A stretch of 64,000 nucleotides of DNA from Parabacteroides sp. ZJ-118 (lineage in GTDB: Bacteria; Bacteroidota; Bacteroidia; Bacteroidales; Tannerellaceae). The notes under the pieces are model-generated. The model was not told the DNA's origin and ran no database searches. It saw nothing but the letters and a program-made list of their open reading frames with translations. The stretch covers positions 62,001-126,000 of the forward strand of contig NZ_JAAKDT010000002.1 of the NCBI RefSeq assembly GCF_011038785.1, in the 5' to 3' direction. Within the stretch, counting starts at the first letter, position 1. Each line of letters starts with the position of its first letter. The translations under genes were made by a program, and so were the position numbers. This document shows, piece after piece, positions 55,801-64,000 of the stretch.

Positions 55801-56063
55801 TTGGCTGCCGCCTTGACAGTCTGAGTGGCCATTCCTACGTATGATATTTTTAATGTCGCTTTCTGTGGGACATTCATCAGGCTAAAGTTTCCATCCAGGT
55901 CTGTGATAGTTCCGATATTGGTACCATCTACTAATACGGAGGCCCCGATGACGGGTTCGTTTTCCTCGTCGACAACGCTACCGTTCACGGTAATCGTTTG
56001 CGCGGAGATCGCGCAAACGATTACGAATAGCATCGCGAAGAGTGTTAATGCTTTTCTTTTCAT
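52899..56063 (-). CDS. SusC/RagA-like TonB-linked outer-membrane transporter
   Basis: The 1054-aa protein has a signal peptide (LFAMLFVIVCAISAQ), the CarbopepD domain (VNGSVVDEENEPVIGASVLV), the SusC signature VVVTALGIQRQAKAIGYS, and a plug with VSVLKG-type motif NISVLKGASAAALYGSEAANGVLIV. The barrel ends in STRTYGFNILVSF. It forms the import channel with the SusD protein encoded 20 bp downstream. No hybrid two-component system, ECF sigma or SusR is encoded within the operon, so control must come from outside or be constitutive. Confidence 0.95.
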   Translation of the reverse strand: MKRKALTLFAMLFVIVCAISAQTITVNGSVVDEENEPVIGASVLVDGTNIGTITDLDGNFSLMNVPQKATLKISYVGMATQTVKAAAKVKILLKADTQTIDEVVVTALGIQRQAKAIGYSTAKVDNEELNMAKGSDATTALSGKVSGLQINVTSAALDQETRVTLRGARSFKGDNSALLVLDGVQTPINFLQSLNPNDIDNISVLKGASAAALYGSEAANGVLIVTTKTGAKGKPNITYSLTTTMNQVAYLPKFQTRFGQGHTDDLLGVPNFDYYTSDENQQYGPEFDGGMIEVGSPLYDGTEEGYYLTRPYQYAKDGRKNFYETGLGIQHDVSYSSSDDHGSMYLSYQRLDQSGIISGDDSDRQTVRFNASRNYKNFSASAKATYTHSNFDMNTNSSSGIYSLINTPANFDLSDFKNWREENGTGANPNEWINDYYPNPFFQIDTHRRKTRQDRLAGSIELNYEAFKWLRFMARAGVNLGINNTNITTEAFHYSTWAANNIYQASTDQYSAYNTASNLNSRFNMDFMAFFNHQFGEDFELKAMVGYSLQDIYSEYKQASASNLALDDFYNLKNKIGELNGSNRWSRTRKTGLFGSLDLSYKNWAFLQVTGRNDWTSLLDPSHWSFFYPSANASVVLTDAIPSMKSEIFNHFKVRASAARVGTVNVQPYSLENTASINNYFPYGTLTAYKLNSTLYSKDLEPEFTTEYEIGAEFGFLNNRISLEAAVYHQTTTNQTVPISIASSTGFDARYINAGTMKGKGLELDLRITPLLKLGDFQWIVGANATFINTKVTELAGDAIELMLDDSGDEMPVYAVLNESFPVIKATDWKRNEEGKVIVNSSNGMPTAGDLIACGTTEPTVRIGLTTNMRWKDFSLGATFDYRSGHVTRFGVESNMLFTGSSYLSSTAGRQRFVFPNSVIEQVDANGNVSYQDNTNITVYDGGDNFWNGTYNQCKANQIVSAASWRLRELSLNYDVPKRLIQKIGFIQRASISLVGRNLFMWTPKTNIWGDPDFTSAGRNSNITGTSYNRNITGYAGTGSASTRTYGFNILVSF

Positions 56064-56102
56064 GTTTGTTTGTGAATTGTTATTTGTATGACATTTACTT
56101 TA

Positions 56103-57647
56103 TTACCGCATGGATCCAGCCGGTATGTTCTCCGGGTAACCCGGCTTGACAGGGATGCGGGAGTCGTCCATAGCTGCGTTCAATACGAGCCAGGCGGTGA
56201 TGGCCGCGTCTACTTTCAGGTCATCCAGCGACAGGCGCTCATATGTGTCCATTGTCGTGTGGTACGTGCGGTCATATTCCAGCTCGTCCTGGATGAACTG
56301 GTAGGCCGGAAGGCCGATGCGCGTGAACGACAAGTGATCCGTCCCGCTCGTCTTACGTAAGGAAAGCGTCTTGAATCCTAAGGATTCCAGCGGTTTCTTC
56401 CATGTCTCGAAGAAGGGAACGGCCAGGTCGTTTTCCTCGAGGTAGATACCGCGGAAACGACCGGAGCCGTTGTCCATATTAAGGTAGAGGGCGAACTTCT
56501 CGTAGCCCGGGAGTGTCTTCTTCTTGTCCGTATCATACAGGTACTTGTTTGCGTAGCCGCGCGAGCCGTATAAGCCCTGCTCCTCGCCGCCCCAGAGAGC
56601 CAGGCGGATCGTGCGCTTCGGAGAGATATTCAGCGACTTGATGATGCGCATTGTCTCCATCATGACGATGCAACCGGAGGCGTTGTCTGCCCCGCCGGTA
56701 CCGCCGTGCCAAGAGTCAAGGTGTGCGCCGATTAGCACGATCTCGTTTTTCAACTTAGGATCGGAACCGGGGATCTCGGCGATCACGTTATTGATCCTCG
56801 GGTTGTTCGTGAAACGGTTCTTGACATCCAGCTCCATCTCTACCTTCCCTCCTTTATTGAGCATGCGAACCATACGGTTATGATCCTCGATCGGGAGGAT
56901 GATCTCCGGGGTCGGCTCCGGATCTCCTTGTTTGTATTGTACTCCACGCGAGCTGGGTACGTTAAACGTACCGCTCCCGCTTACTACCGCCAGTACATGC
57001 TCGTCTTTCAGCATCTCACCGATGGCACTTTGCAACTCGCGCATGGCCTGCCAGTTGGACGGCATCGCACGTCGCCGGGCATTAGCCGGACGTGGGTCTT
57101 TCTCCAATTCGGTCAGTTCCTCATCCGTATAGCGAGAGGCTAGCGGTTCGAAGCGGATCTCGTACGTTTGCTGTATGGGCATCAGCACGATCTTGCCCGC
57201 TAAACTCCCTTTGTACTTTTCCAGGTCGGCTTTCTCTTTCACGTCGATCGTGACGCATTCTCCCTTCACCAACCCGTCCGTGCTGCCCGACCATGCTTTT
57301 GGATTGGCCGCGAAGCTGCAGTAATAGGGGGCGGTCATAGCCACGTAATTCTTCTCGTTGTCCCATCCTCCTTTGGCGAACTCGAAAGCGAATTCTGCCC
57401 TGGGATTGGACAATCCTAGTTCCTCTAATTTGTTAATGACCATTTTTTCCGCACGAAGCTTCATTTGCGAGGCTGCCAGGCGCGGACCCAGATCATCTGT
57501 CATGAACTGTGACAAATCCTCGATCTTGGAGTTGTTGAATGCCTCGTTTTTGATCCGGTACGCTAACGCTTCGTCCAGACAGGTCTGGGCATACGTCATC
57601 AAGTTTGCGGCGTAAGCCGCGATTACCAATAGTGAAAATTTTCTCAT
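56103..57647 (-). CDS. M28-family metallopeptidase
   Basis: The 514-aa secreted protein (MRKFSLLVIAAYAANLMTYAQ) has a PA domain (EKYKGSLAGKIVLMPIQ) and a complete M28 di-zinc site: GAHLDSWHGGTGGADNASG, LWGGEEQGLYGSRGY, the Asp in NMDNGSGRFRG and the His in TYHTTMDTYE. It probably acts as an aminopeptidase or glutamate-carboxypeptidase-like enzyme. It is the first gene of the minus-strand operon, 39 bp before susC. Confidence 0.92.
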   Translation of the reverse strand: MRKFSLLVIAAYAANLMTYAQTCLDEALAYRIKNEAFNNSKIEDLSQFMTDDLGPRLAASQMKLRAEKMVINKLEELGLSNPRAEFAFEFAKGGWDNEKNYVAMTAPYYCSFAANPKAWSGSTDGLVKGECVTIDVKEKADLEKYKGSLAGKIVLMPIQQTYEIRFEPLASRYTDEELTELEKDPRPANARRRAMPSNWQAMRELQSAIGEMLKDEHVLAVVSGSGTFNVPSSRGVQYKQGDPEPTPEIILPIEDHNRMVRMLNKGGKVEMELDVKNRFTNNPRINNVIAEIPGSDPKLKNEIVLIGAHLDSWHGGTGGADNASGCIVMMETMRIIKSLNISPKRTIRLALWGGEEQGLYGSRGYANKYLYDTDKKKTLPGYEKFALYLNMDNGSGRFRGIYLEENDLAVPFFETWKKPLESLGFKTLSLRKTSGTDHLSFTRIGLPAYQFIQDELEYDRTYHTTMDTYERLSLDDLKVDAAITAWLVLNAAMDDSRIPVKPGYPENIPAGSMR

Positions 57648-57962
57648 ATACAGTAAATTTGTTAATTATTAGTTTGCCTATATTTGCTACGGACAACCTT
57701 TGTTTTATAAGATTATTAGACTTTTTTATGCTTGTATGAAATCATAATTCCTATTTTTATTTGAGATTCTCTGTCAAAATGATCGCAAATATATGCATTT
57801 GATTTCTTTTTCATACAATAGATATTTAAGGATGTTTATTAGGTTAACATTATTTATGAATACATACCCATCGCCTCCTCACAGGCTTATAACAACATGC
57901 CTTTTTAATTCGTAAGTTTGCGGGTGTTTTTAAATACAGAAAGATAATTCGGAAATATCAGC
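57648..57962. other. Divergent intergenic region between peptidase operon and nudC
   Basis: The 315-bp AT-rich gap must hold promoters for both sides. On the plus strand TATATTTG (57679-57686) with TTTG at 57658-57661 (17-nt spacer) and TAAGTTTG (57913-57920) fit -7 elements. I found no equally good minus-strand match. No RNA gene or ORF is supported. Confidence 0.6.
57913..57920 (+). promoter_or_regulatory. -7 element upstream of nudC
   Basis: TAAGTTTG matches TAnnTTTG, 42 bp before the nudC ATG. The -33 box is weak. Confidence 0.45.
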
Positions 57963-58736
57963 ATGGAAACTTCACATAAACCCTGTTATTGGTTCCTTTT
58001 TTATAAAGACCAGCTATTGCTTCAAAAAGAAAATGATACGTATACCATCCCCTATGGTGAGAATCCCCCTGTTTCGGTTTCTCACACGCTGGAGGTTGAT
58101 TACCGGGATGGCTTTTCCGCACGTACGGCAGAGCTGGATACTCCGGTGGAGGATATGGATCGTTACGTACATATGGGATTGCGCGCCTCTTGGGATCATA
58201 TCTCGAAAGCGTGTTACGAGAAGGCAGGCAAGGCTTATCAATTGCTTTATTGGGATAGCCATAGTCGTTTTTGTCCGGTATGCGGTACTCCCACCGTGCA
58301 GACTACACCGATCGCAAAACAATGCCCTTCTTGCGAACACGAGATTTATCCGACAATCTCGGCGGCGATGATCGTCTTGATCCGTAAGGAGGATTCGATT
58401 CTTTTGGTACATGCCCGTAATTTCCGGGGAACTTTCCATGGATTAGTGGCCGGATTCTTAGAGGTTGGCGAGACCTTGGAGGAGTGCGTACGCCGGGAGG
58501 TCCGTGAGGAAACGGGTTTAGAGGTCGATAATATCACTTATTTCGGAAACCAACCATGGCCTTATCCGAGTGGCTTGATGGTTGGCTTTGTAGCGGATTA
58601 TGTAAGTGGGGAAATTAAGTTGCAGGATGAGGAACTAAGTTCGGGTGCCTTCTATACCAAAGACAACCTGCCGGAGATCCCCCGTAAGTTAAGCTTGGCC
58701 CGTAAGCTGATCGATTGGTGGTTGGATCACCAATGA
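57963..58736 (+). CDS. nudC: NADH pyrophosphatase NudC (NAD-capped RNA / NADH hydrolase)
   Basis: The 257-aa protein has a zinc ribbon (FCPVCG ... [10 protein letters not shown]), a complete Nudix box ([23 protein letters not shown]) and the NudC-specific motif NQPWPYPSG, equivalent to SQPWPFPxS. It hydrolyses NADH and NAD caps on RNA to the mononucleotides. Length and domain order (N-terminal domain, zinc ribbon, Nudix) are normal. The last 48 bp overlap the convergent kinase gene. Confidence 0.94.
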   Translation: METSHKPCYWFLFYKDQLLLQKENDTYTIPYGENPPVSVSHTLEVDYRDGFSARTAELDTPVEDMDRYVHMGLRASWDHISKACYEKAGKAYQLLYWDSHSRFCPVCGTPTVQTTPIAKQCPSCEHEIYPTISAAMIVLIRKEDSILLVHARNFRGTFHGLVAGFLEVGETLEECVRREVREETGLEVDNITYFGNQPWPYPSGLMVGFVADYVSGEIKLQDEELSSGAFYTKDNLPEIPRKLSLARKLIDWWLDHQ

Positions 58737-60962
58737 ATAGGGCAACGTAAACCAGAATGTAGAACCTTCCCCTAACTCGGATTCCACTCCTATATTCCCG
58801 CCCAAACGCTTGACAATCGTCTCGCAGATCGATAACCCCAGACCCGTCCCTTGCACAAAGCTATTTAACTTGACGAAACGGGTGAAAACTTGATCGATCT
58901 TATCCTTGGCGATGCCGCATCCCGTATCTTTCACATAGAAATACAACCCATCGTCTCTACGGCGATAGCCAAACAGGATACTGCCTTGAGCCGTGAACTT
59001 GATGGCATTGTTGATAAAGTTCATAAGGACTTGGGAAACACGGTTACGGTCAGTCCGTAAGATACAATTCGGGATCTTCTCGACGAAGCATACCTGCACA
59101 CCCTCCGCCGCTTTCAGACGGGAAGTGTGTTCGATATCGGAGAATAGTTGATTGATATCTACGTCTGAATCCACGAATTCCAACGTACCCGCCTCTATCT
59201 TGGCCAGATCAAGAATATCATTGATCAATTGCAATAACAGGTCGTTGTTGCTATTAATGATATTGATATATTCCTCTTTATCTTCTGTATTATCAGTTAC
59301 GGCCAATAATTCGGAGAAGCCAACGATCGCATTCAACGGCGTGCGAATCTCATGACTCATATTCGCCAAGAACGCAGATTTCAAACGATCAGACTCTTCT
59401 GCTTTTTCTTTCGCTTTCCTCAGTTCGTTCTCCACCTGTTTTTGCTTTGTCACGTCTTCTTTCTTGCAGATAACCCCGATAAGGTTGTCGTGCTCGTCAA
59501 ATACAGGGTTCACCAAAGTATGAAGATACTTCCCATCACCCAGCCCATTCGTGATATCAACCTGCTCTTTGGTTTCCATGGCCTTTACGACCGAGCAACG
59601 GGTACAATAAGGCTTTACCCCGTTCTTGACCAAGAAGCAATTAGCCGTCCCGAATTCAGGGATACAGTCATGGAACTCTACCTCATTTCTCCATTTTACG
59701 GTATAATCCGGCTTGATGAAATAGATGGAAGCCTGGATGTTGTTCATGATTAGTATATTATCCTTCTGTAGATCCAATAACTTATCCTTCATCTTATTGG
59801 CTCGAATCAGGAAGATTAATATCATGATCAGGAAAATAAGCAATACGGTAATTACGCTTAGTAAGATCTCGAACCTGTATATGGAGAATAGGCTCGGGAC
59901 CTCATTGATAATGGTAGCATCGTGCGGCAATGACAGTCTGCTGATATCAAAAGCCTTGATCTTTGAAGCATCGAACACATATCCATTGGGGATGATTTTG
60001 GGATGGATATCTTTGAGGGCGGTTCTCTTCTCCAATATGCTTAAAGCCTCTTTCGCCAAATCGGAACCGATAGACCTGTATTTGGGCCCAAAACCTCCAA
60101 TGGCCCAGTGCCCTATGCCGGCGGATGCCAATGTGAATGTCGGAATCTTGGGATTAGCGGTCATCATCGTATACGTGGCATTTCCGACATAATACTCATC
60201 GTTAACATCTACACGCCATGTGCCGATCAATATCACGGTCTGCTCCGGCAGATTCTTGATCTGGTCTACGATGGTGTAGATGTTATTCCTTCTTCCATCC
60301 AGTAAGATCAGGTTCAGGCCCTTGATAGTTTCCATTTCCTTTTTTACCAGGGTTTGCATAGCCAAACCTCCGTAGGTATTATCGGTGATTAATGCTATAT
60401 TTTGAGTTTGGGGATATAGCTTATGTATTAACCGGATGTTTTCTTTTACGTCATAAGAGTACAAGAATCCGCCAAGGTGTAAACCTTTGTCTACGTACTC
60501 TTGGATATCGATGTATTTCGGATCCCATTCGGCGACATTCAAATCCGAGTCGGGCAATAAGATCGCGTTCTTGCTGACCATACCGCATAAAACCGGTATA
60601 TTCGGTCTATCGTCTTGGGAGATATAAGAAGCCCATGCCTCCTGGCCTAAGATGATGATAAGCCGAGGGGCATCGTTCCCTTCATATTTAGCCAATATAT
60701 CTCTCATCCGATCGTCCCATAAGGGGGCTTCCGGCAGGCTTTTGCAGTTCATGTTCTCGATAACTACCGGCGAGGTACCACCTATCCGCTTATATTCCTC
60801 CATAAATTCAGAAATATTGGCGACCATATTACGTGTATCGGGATTGTATGAGCTGATGATTAAAATAGGGTCTGCATTATCTGCAGCGTATAAGTGGAAA
60901 GAAAAGACCAAGCTCAACACGATAAAAAGTACGAATCGTATGTAGTTCCTTAACAATGTCAT
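58689..60962 (-). CDS. Sensor histidine kinase with periplasmic binding-protein-like domain
   Basis: The 757-aa protein has a signal or first membrane helix ([19 protein letters not shown]) and an about 330-residue periplasmic domain resembling ABC-type substrate-binding proteins ([28 protein letters not shown]). A second helix ([20 protein letters not shown]) leads to a PAS domain with a Cys cluster ([15 protein letters not shown]). Then come HisKA ([21 protein letters not shown]) and HATPase_c ([38 protein letters not shown]). No receiver or regulator domain follows, and no response regulator gene is nearby, so it is an orphan kinase in this window. Confidence 0.92.
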   Translation of the reverse strand: MTLLRNYIRFVLFIVLSLVFSFHLYAADNADPILIISSYNPDTRNMVANISEFMEEYKRIGGTSPVVIENMNCKSLPEAPLWDDRMRDILAKYEGNDAPRLIIILGQEAWASYISQDDRPNIPVLCGMVSKNAILLPDSDLNVAEWDPKYIDIQEYVDKGLHLGGFLYSYDVKENIRLIHKLYPQTQNIALITDNTYGGLAMQTLVKKEMETIKGLNLILLDGRRNNIYTIVDQIKNLPEQTVILIGTWRVDVNDEYYVGNATYTMMTANPKIPTFTLASAGIGHWAIGGFGPKYRSIGSDLAKEALSILEKRTALKDIHPKIIPNGYVFDASKIKAFDISRLSLPHDATIINEVPSLFSIYRFEILLSVITVLLIFLIMILIFLIRANKMKDKLLDLQKDNILIMNNIQASIYFIKPDYTVKWRNEVEFHDCIPEFGTANCFLVKNGVKPYCTRCSVVKAMETKEQVDITNGLGDGKYLHTLVNPVFDEHDNLIGVICKKEDVTKQKQVENELRKAKEKAEESDRLKSAFLANMSHEIRTPLNAIVGFSELLAVTDNTEDKEEYINIINSNNDLLLQLINDILDLAKIEAGTLEFVDSDVDINQLFSDIEHTSRLKAAEGVQVCFVEKIPNCILRTDRNRVSQVLMNFINNAIKFTAQGSILFGYRRRDDGLYFYVKDTGCGIAKDKIDQVFTRFVKLNSFVQGTGLGLSICETIVKRLGGNIGVESELGEGSTFWFTLPYSLVIQPPIDQLTGQA

Positions 60963-61019
60963 TCTTTTCTTACGGATTCATGTGTTTATTTGTAATTGGG
61001 CCTTGAGAGCAGTAGTACT

Positions 61020-61072
61020 GTATTGACCAAGCAATATATACCCACTTAGCCAAGTAAGTACTACTACGTTTC
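61020..61072 (-). terminator. Possible stem-loop downstream of trxA
   Basis: On the minus strand AGTAGTACT shortly after the trxA stop can pair with AGTACTACT some 38 nt later. The loop is long and no T-run follows, so a terminator role is only possible. Confidence 0.3.
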
Positions 61073-61390
61073 TTACTTTAGTAGTGCCTCGATCTTTTCC
61101 ACGAACTTATCCTTAGCCGTAGCGCCTACTACTTTATCAGTCATCTTACCATCTTTAAAGAAAAGAACGGTAGGAATGTTGCGGATACCGAATTGTCCGA
61201 CTACATCGTCATTCTCGTCAACGTTCATTTTACCGATCGTCACACGACCTTCGTACTCGGTTGCCAATTCATCAATGATAGGAGAAACCATGCGGCAAGG
61301 GCCACACCACTCTGCCCAAAAATCAAGGACCATGGGCTTTCCGGAGTTCACCAACTCCTCGAAATTAGCGTCTGTAATCTGTAGTGCCAT
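61073..61390 (-). CDS. trxA: Thioredoxin
   Basis: The 105-aa protein is a full thioredoxin fold with the active site FWAEWCGPCRM (Cys29, Cys32), the cis-Pro loop IRNIPTVLFF and the C-terminal helix. It has no signal peptide, so it acts in the cytoplasm as a disulfide reductase with thioredoxin reductase. It is monocistronic with a strong promoter. Confidence 0.96.
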   Translation of the reverse strand: MALQITDANFEELVNSGKPMVLDFWAEWCGPCRMVSPIIDELATEYEGRVTIGKMNVDENDDVVGQFGIRNIPTVLFFKDGKMTDKVVGATAKDKFVEKIEALLK

Positions 61391-61446
61391 TTTGAATTAC
61401 GTATTATTTAAGTATGAATTATAATCTATAGCGATTGTTATGACGT

Positions 61447-61477
61447 CAAAAGTACAAATTCTTTCAGCGTCGTACAA
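61447..61477 (-). promoter_or_regulatory. Promoter of trxA
   Basis: On the minus strand TTG (61475-61477), a 20-nt spacer and TACTTTTG (61447-61454) match the Bacteroidota consensus. The leader would be about 50 nt. Confidence 0.7.
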
Positions 61478-61479
61478 CT

Positions 61480-63999
61480 TTAACCGTTAATTTTAAAATC
61501 GATATTCTCGTTCTCCTGTAAAAAGTCCACCAGCTCGCGTGTCACGTTCAAGCGGATATTGTGGGAGAAAAGATTCAGGGAGATGTTGTGCTCCCCATCA
61601 ACCACTCTAAAATATAACAAGCTATGACCCGGATTGTTCTTGATCAATGCCGAGAGTTCATTGATCGTCGGCTCGTCCAGATCATGGATCGGGACCGTGA
61701 TGCTGATTTTCTCGATCAGCTTGTCTTTCTCGTCTTGCAAAAGGCTGATGGAACCAATCTTAAAATCCGGTTTATTGGAATTCCAACGGCTAGGCTCTAC
61801 ACGGGCGGCGATCAAGAGATACATTCCGATTTTACCATATTTGTTATATTCGATATAATCCTGCCCGAAGAGAGGGATCTCGCCACCGCCCGTGAAATCC
61901 TCGATCTTCAAGATACCGTAAGGCTTTCCGTTCTTGGTCATTCCTTCCCGGAAACCGGTGACGATACCACCTAATAAAACCTCCCGGCCTTGTAAGGTTT
62001 CCCGCTCGTTAAGTTCGATCATGCCGGTATTGCACACATATTCTAATATGATACGGTATTCATCCAACGGGTGGGCGGATAAATAAATACCGACCAACTC
62101 CTTCTCTTTATTCAGACGTTCGAGATCGCTCCAACGCTCGCATTGCGGGATCTCCGGTTTCGCGATAGCGATCAAGTCGTCTCCACCGAATAAAGAGTTG
62201 GCTGCAGTGCTTTTATCCATCTGATATTTGTTACCATAGCGAACCAAGGTATCCAAGAATAATTCCCCTTTCCCATTGTCGGCGAAGAATTGCTCGCGCC
62301 GGATACCGAAGTTATCGAACGCTCCGGCCAGCGCCAGGGATTCTATGTTTTTCTTATTGCAAGCGGTCAAGCTCACCCGTTCAACGAAATCGAAGATACT
62401 TTTGTATGGGCCGTCCTTTTTGCGCTCCTCTATGATATTTTGTACGGCGGACTCACCTACGCCTTTCACGGCGCCCAGCCCGAAGCGGATGTTCTTGTCC
62501 CTATCTACGCTGAACTTCAAGATCGACTCGTTCACATCCGGTCCCAATACCTGAATACCCATCGCTTTACATTCATCCATGAACTTCGTGATATCCGTGA
62601 TATTGGATAAGCTTCGGCTCAAGACGGCGGACATATACTCGGACGGGAAGTTCGCCTTCAGATAAGCGGTCTGATAAGCCACCCATGAATAACAAGTAGC
62701 GTGACTCTTATTGAAAGCGTACGAGGCGAACTTCTCCCAGTCAGACCAGATCTTGTTTAAGATTTCTTCTTTATAGCCGTTGGTTTGACCGCCAGCCATA
62801 AATTTAGACTTTAAGTGGTTCATCTTCTCGATCAACTTCTTACCCATCGCCTTACGTAAAGCATCACTTTCGCCGCGCGTGAAGTTGGCGAGCAAACGGG
62901 ACAGAAGCATGACTTGTTCCTGATAGACCGTAATACCATAGGTGTCTTTCAGGTAACGCTCCATGACGGGAATATCGTACACGATCTCCTCCTTACCCTG
63001 TTTACGGGCGATGAAAGAAGGGATGTAATCCATTGGACCCGGGCGATACAGGGCGTTCATGGCGATCAAGTCCTCGAATTTGGAAGGTTGCAACTCCCTC
63101 AAATACTTTTGCATACCGGCGGACTCGAACTGGAATGTACCGGTGGTCTTTCCATCGCAATACAATTTATAAGTCTTGGGATCTTCCAGACTGATATGGT
63201 CGATATCCAGATCTTCTCCGGTAGTCAGTTTCACGTTCTCGATCGCCTCCTTGATGATAGACAAGGTCTTCAAGCCCAAGAAGTCCATTTTGATCAATCC
63301 GGTTTCCTCGATCACAGAACCCTCGTATTGGGTAACCAGCATCTCCTCGCCGGTATCCTTGTCTTTCGCCGTACTGACAGGTACGACATCCGATATATCA
63401 TAACGTCCGATGATGACACCGCAGGCGTGCACACCCGTGTTACGGACATTGCCTTCCAGCATCTGGGCATATTTCAAGGTATCCCGCGCCAGCGGATCAT
63501 TTCCGTTAGCCGCCTCTTTTAGTTCCGGCACATACTTGATGGCGTCGCCCAATTTGAACTTCTTCATGTCGGGGATCTTATCCGGAACCAGTTTGGCCAA
63601 TCGGTTCGCTTCAGCCAACGGTAATTTCTGTACCCGGGCGACATCCTTGATCGCTGACTTGGTAGCCATCGTACCATAGGTGATGATATGAGCCACACGC
63701 TCGGCGCCGTATTTCTCCGTTACCCAGCGTAATACCTCGCCGCGGCCATCATCATCGAAGTCGGTATCGATATCGGGAAGGGAAATACGATCCGGGTTCA
63801 AGAAACGCTCGAACAGGAGGTCGTATTTGATCGGGTCGATCTTGGTGATCCCCAGGCAATAGGCTACGGCAGATCCGGCAGCCGAACCACGTCCCGGTCC
63901 TACCGATACACCGAGTTCCTCGCGAGCGGCCCGGATGAAATCCTGCACGATCAAGAAGTAGCCGGGGAAACCCATGGTCTTCATGATATGCAACTCGAA
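61480..63999 (-). CDS. dnaE: DNA polymerase III alpha subunit, C-terminal part (5' end outside window)
   Basis: The last about 839 codons are present; the frame runs off the right edge, so the PHP domain is missing from view. Seen are GPGRGSAAGSAVAYCLGI, the catalytic Asp motif LPDIDTDFDDDGR, the palm/fingers segment YRPGPMDYIPSFIARKQG, the helix-hairpin-helix region (FGLGAVKGVGESAVQNI) and the OB-fold (VLLGGIVTGFREGMTKNGKP). It is the replicative polymerase. The stop at 61480 lies close to the trxA promoter. Confidence 0.96.
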   Translation of the reverse strand, partial: FELHIMKTMGFPGYFLIVQDFIRAAREELGVSVGPGRGSAAGSAVAYCLGITKIDPIKYDLLFERFLNPDRISLPDIDTDFDDDGRGEVLRWVTEKYGAERVAHIITYGTMATKSAIKDVARVQKLPLAEANRLAKLVPDKIPDMKKFKLGDAIKYVPELKEAANGNDPLARDTLKYAQMLEGNVRNTGVHACGVIIGRYDISDVVPVSTAKDKDTGEEMLVTQYEGSVIEETGLIKMDFLGLKTLSIIKEAIENVKLTTGEDLDIDHISLEDPKTYKLYCDGKTTGTFQFESAGMQKYLRELQPSKFEDLIAMNALYRPGPMDYIPSFIARKQGKEEIVYDIPVMERYLKDTYGITVYQEQVMLLSRLLANFTRGESDALRKAMGKKLIEKMNHLKSKFMAGGQTNGYKEEILNKIWSDWEKFASYAFNKSHATCYSWVAYQTAYLKANFPSEYMSAVLSRSLSNITDITKFMDECKAMGIQVLGPDVNESILKFSVDRDKNIRFGLGAVKGVGESAVQNIIEERKKDGPYKSIFDFVERVSLTACNKKNIESLALAGAFDNFGIRREQFFADNGKGELFLDTLVRYGNKYQMDKSTAANSLFGGDDLIAIAKPEIPQCERWSDLERLNKEKELVGIYLSAHPLDEYRIILEYVCNTGMIELNERETLQGREVLLGGIVTGFREGMTKNGKPYGILKIEDFTGGGEIPLFGQDYIEYNKYGKIGMYLLIAARVEPSRWNSNKPDFKIGSISLLQDEKDKLIEKISITVPIHDLDEPTINELSALIKNNPGHSLLYFRVVDGEHNISLNLFSHNIRLNVTRELVDFLQENENIDFKING

Positions 64000-64000
64000 G

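Overview
The window comes from a gut-type Bacteroidota, most likely a Parabacteroides-like species. The evidence is several TonB-dependent receptors (TBDRs), a SusC/SusD pair, DUF4249 and DUF1735 lipoproteins, ECF sigma/FecR pairs, lipoproteins with acidic residues right after the lipobox cysteine, and promoters of the TTTG-N19-21-TAnnTTTG type. The species is inferred; nothing here names it. I see no rRNA, tRNA, CRISPR array, prophage or intact insertion sequence.

0-14 kb is a cobalamin/tetrapyrrole region. A truncated TBDR enters from the left. A minus-strand operon follows a cobalamin riboswitch: TBDR, then a CbiK-type chelatase made as a lipoprotein. After a TerB-DnaJ protein, a second cobalamin riboswitch (plus strand) precedes a BtuB-like receptor, a BtuG-like surface beta-propeller lipoprotein and a BtuF-like binding protein. 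Then come a decayed FAD/Fe-S oxidase gene and a sulfide:quinone-reductase-like flavoprotein with a 16-bp direct repeat upstream.

14-20.5 kb holds a membrane-bound Y_Y_Y/LuxR regulator and carB. A 34-codon ORF with its own promoter sits upstream of carB and ends against a terminator, an arrangement that looks like an attenuator. A 742-bp gap beyond it holds a 19-bp inverted repeat and a coding-like remnant.

20.5-33.5 kb has a GC-rich outer-membrane cluster (DUF4249 lipoprotein, unknown periplasmic protein, STN-TBDR, MG2-like protein), a glycosidase-like lipoprotein, and a TBDR/beta-helix/metallophosphoesterase operon.

33.6-45.8 kb has trpS and two adjacent ECF systems. The first is sigma, beta-barrel, 57-aa lipoprotein, FecR anti-sigma, STN-TBDR and DUF4249 lipoprotein. 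The second is sigma, a protein combining an anti-sigma-like N-terminus, one membrane helix, a periplasmic linker and an outer-membrane barrel (a Dma-type dual-membrane anti-sigma candidate), and an LVIVD-repeat lipoprotein. A decayed histidine kinase follows.

45.8-57.7 kb is one minus-strand operon for peptide use: M28 peptidase, SusC, SusD, DUF1735 lipoprotein, second M28 peptidase, S9 peptidase. 57.7-64 kb holds nudC, a sensor kinase with a periplasmic binding-protein-like domain, trxA, and the C-terminal part of dnaE running off the window.
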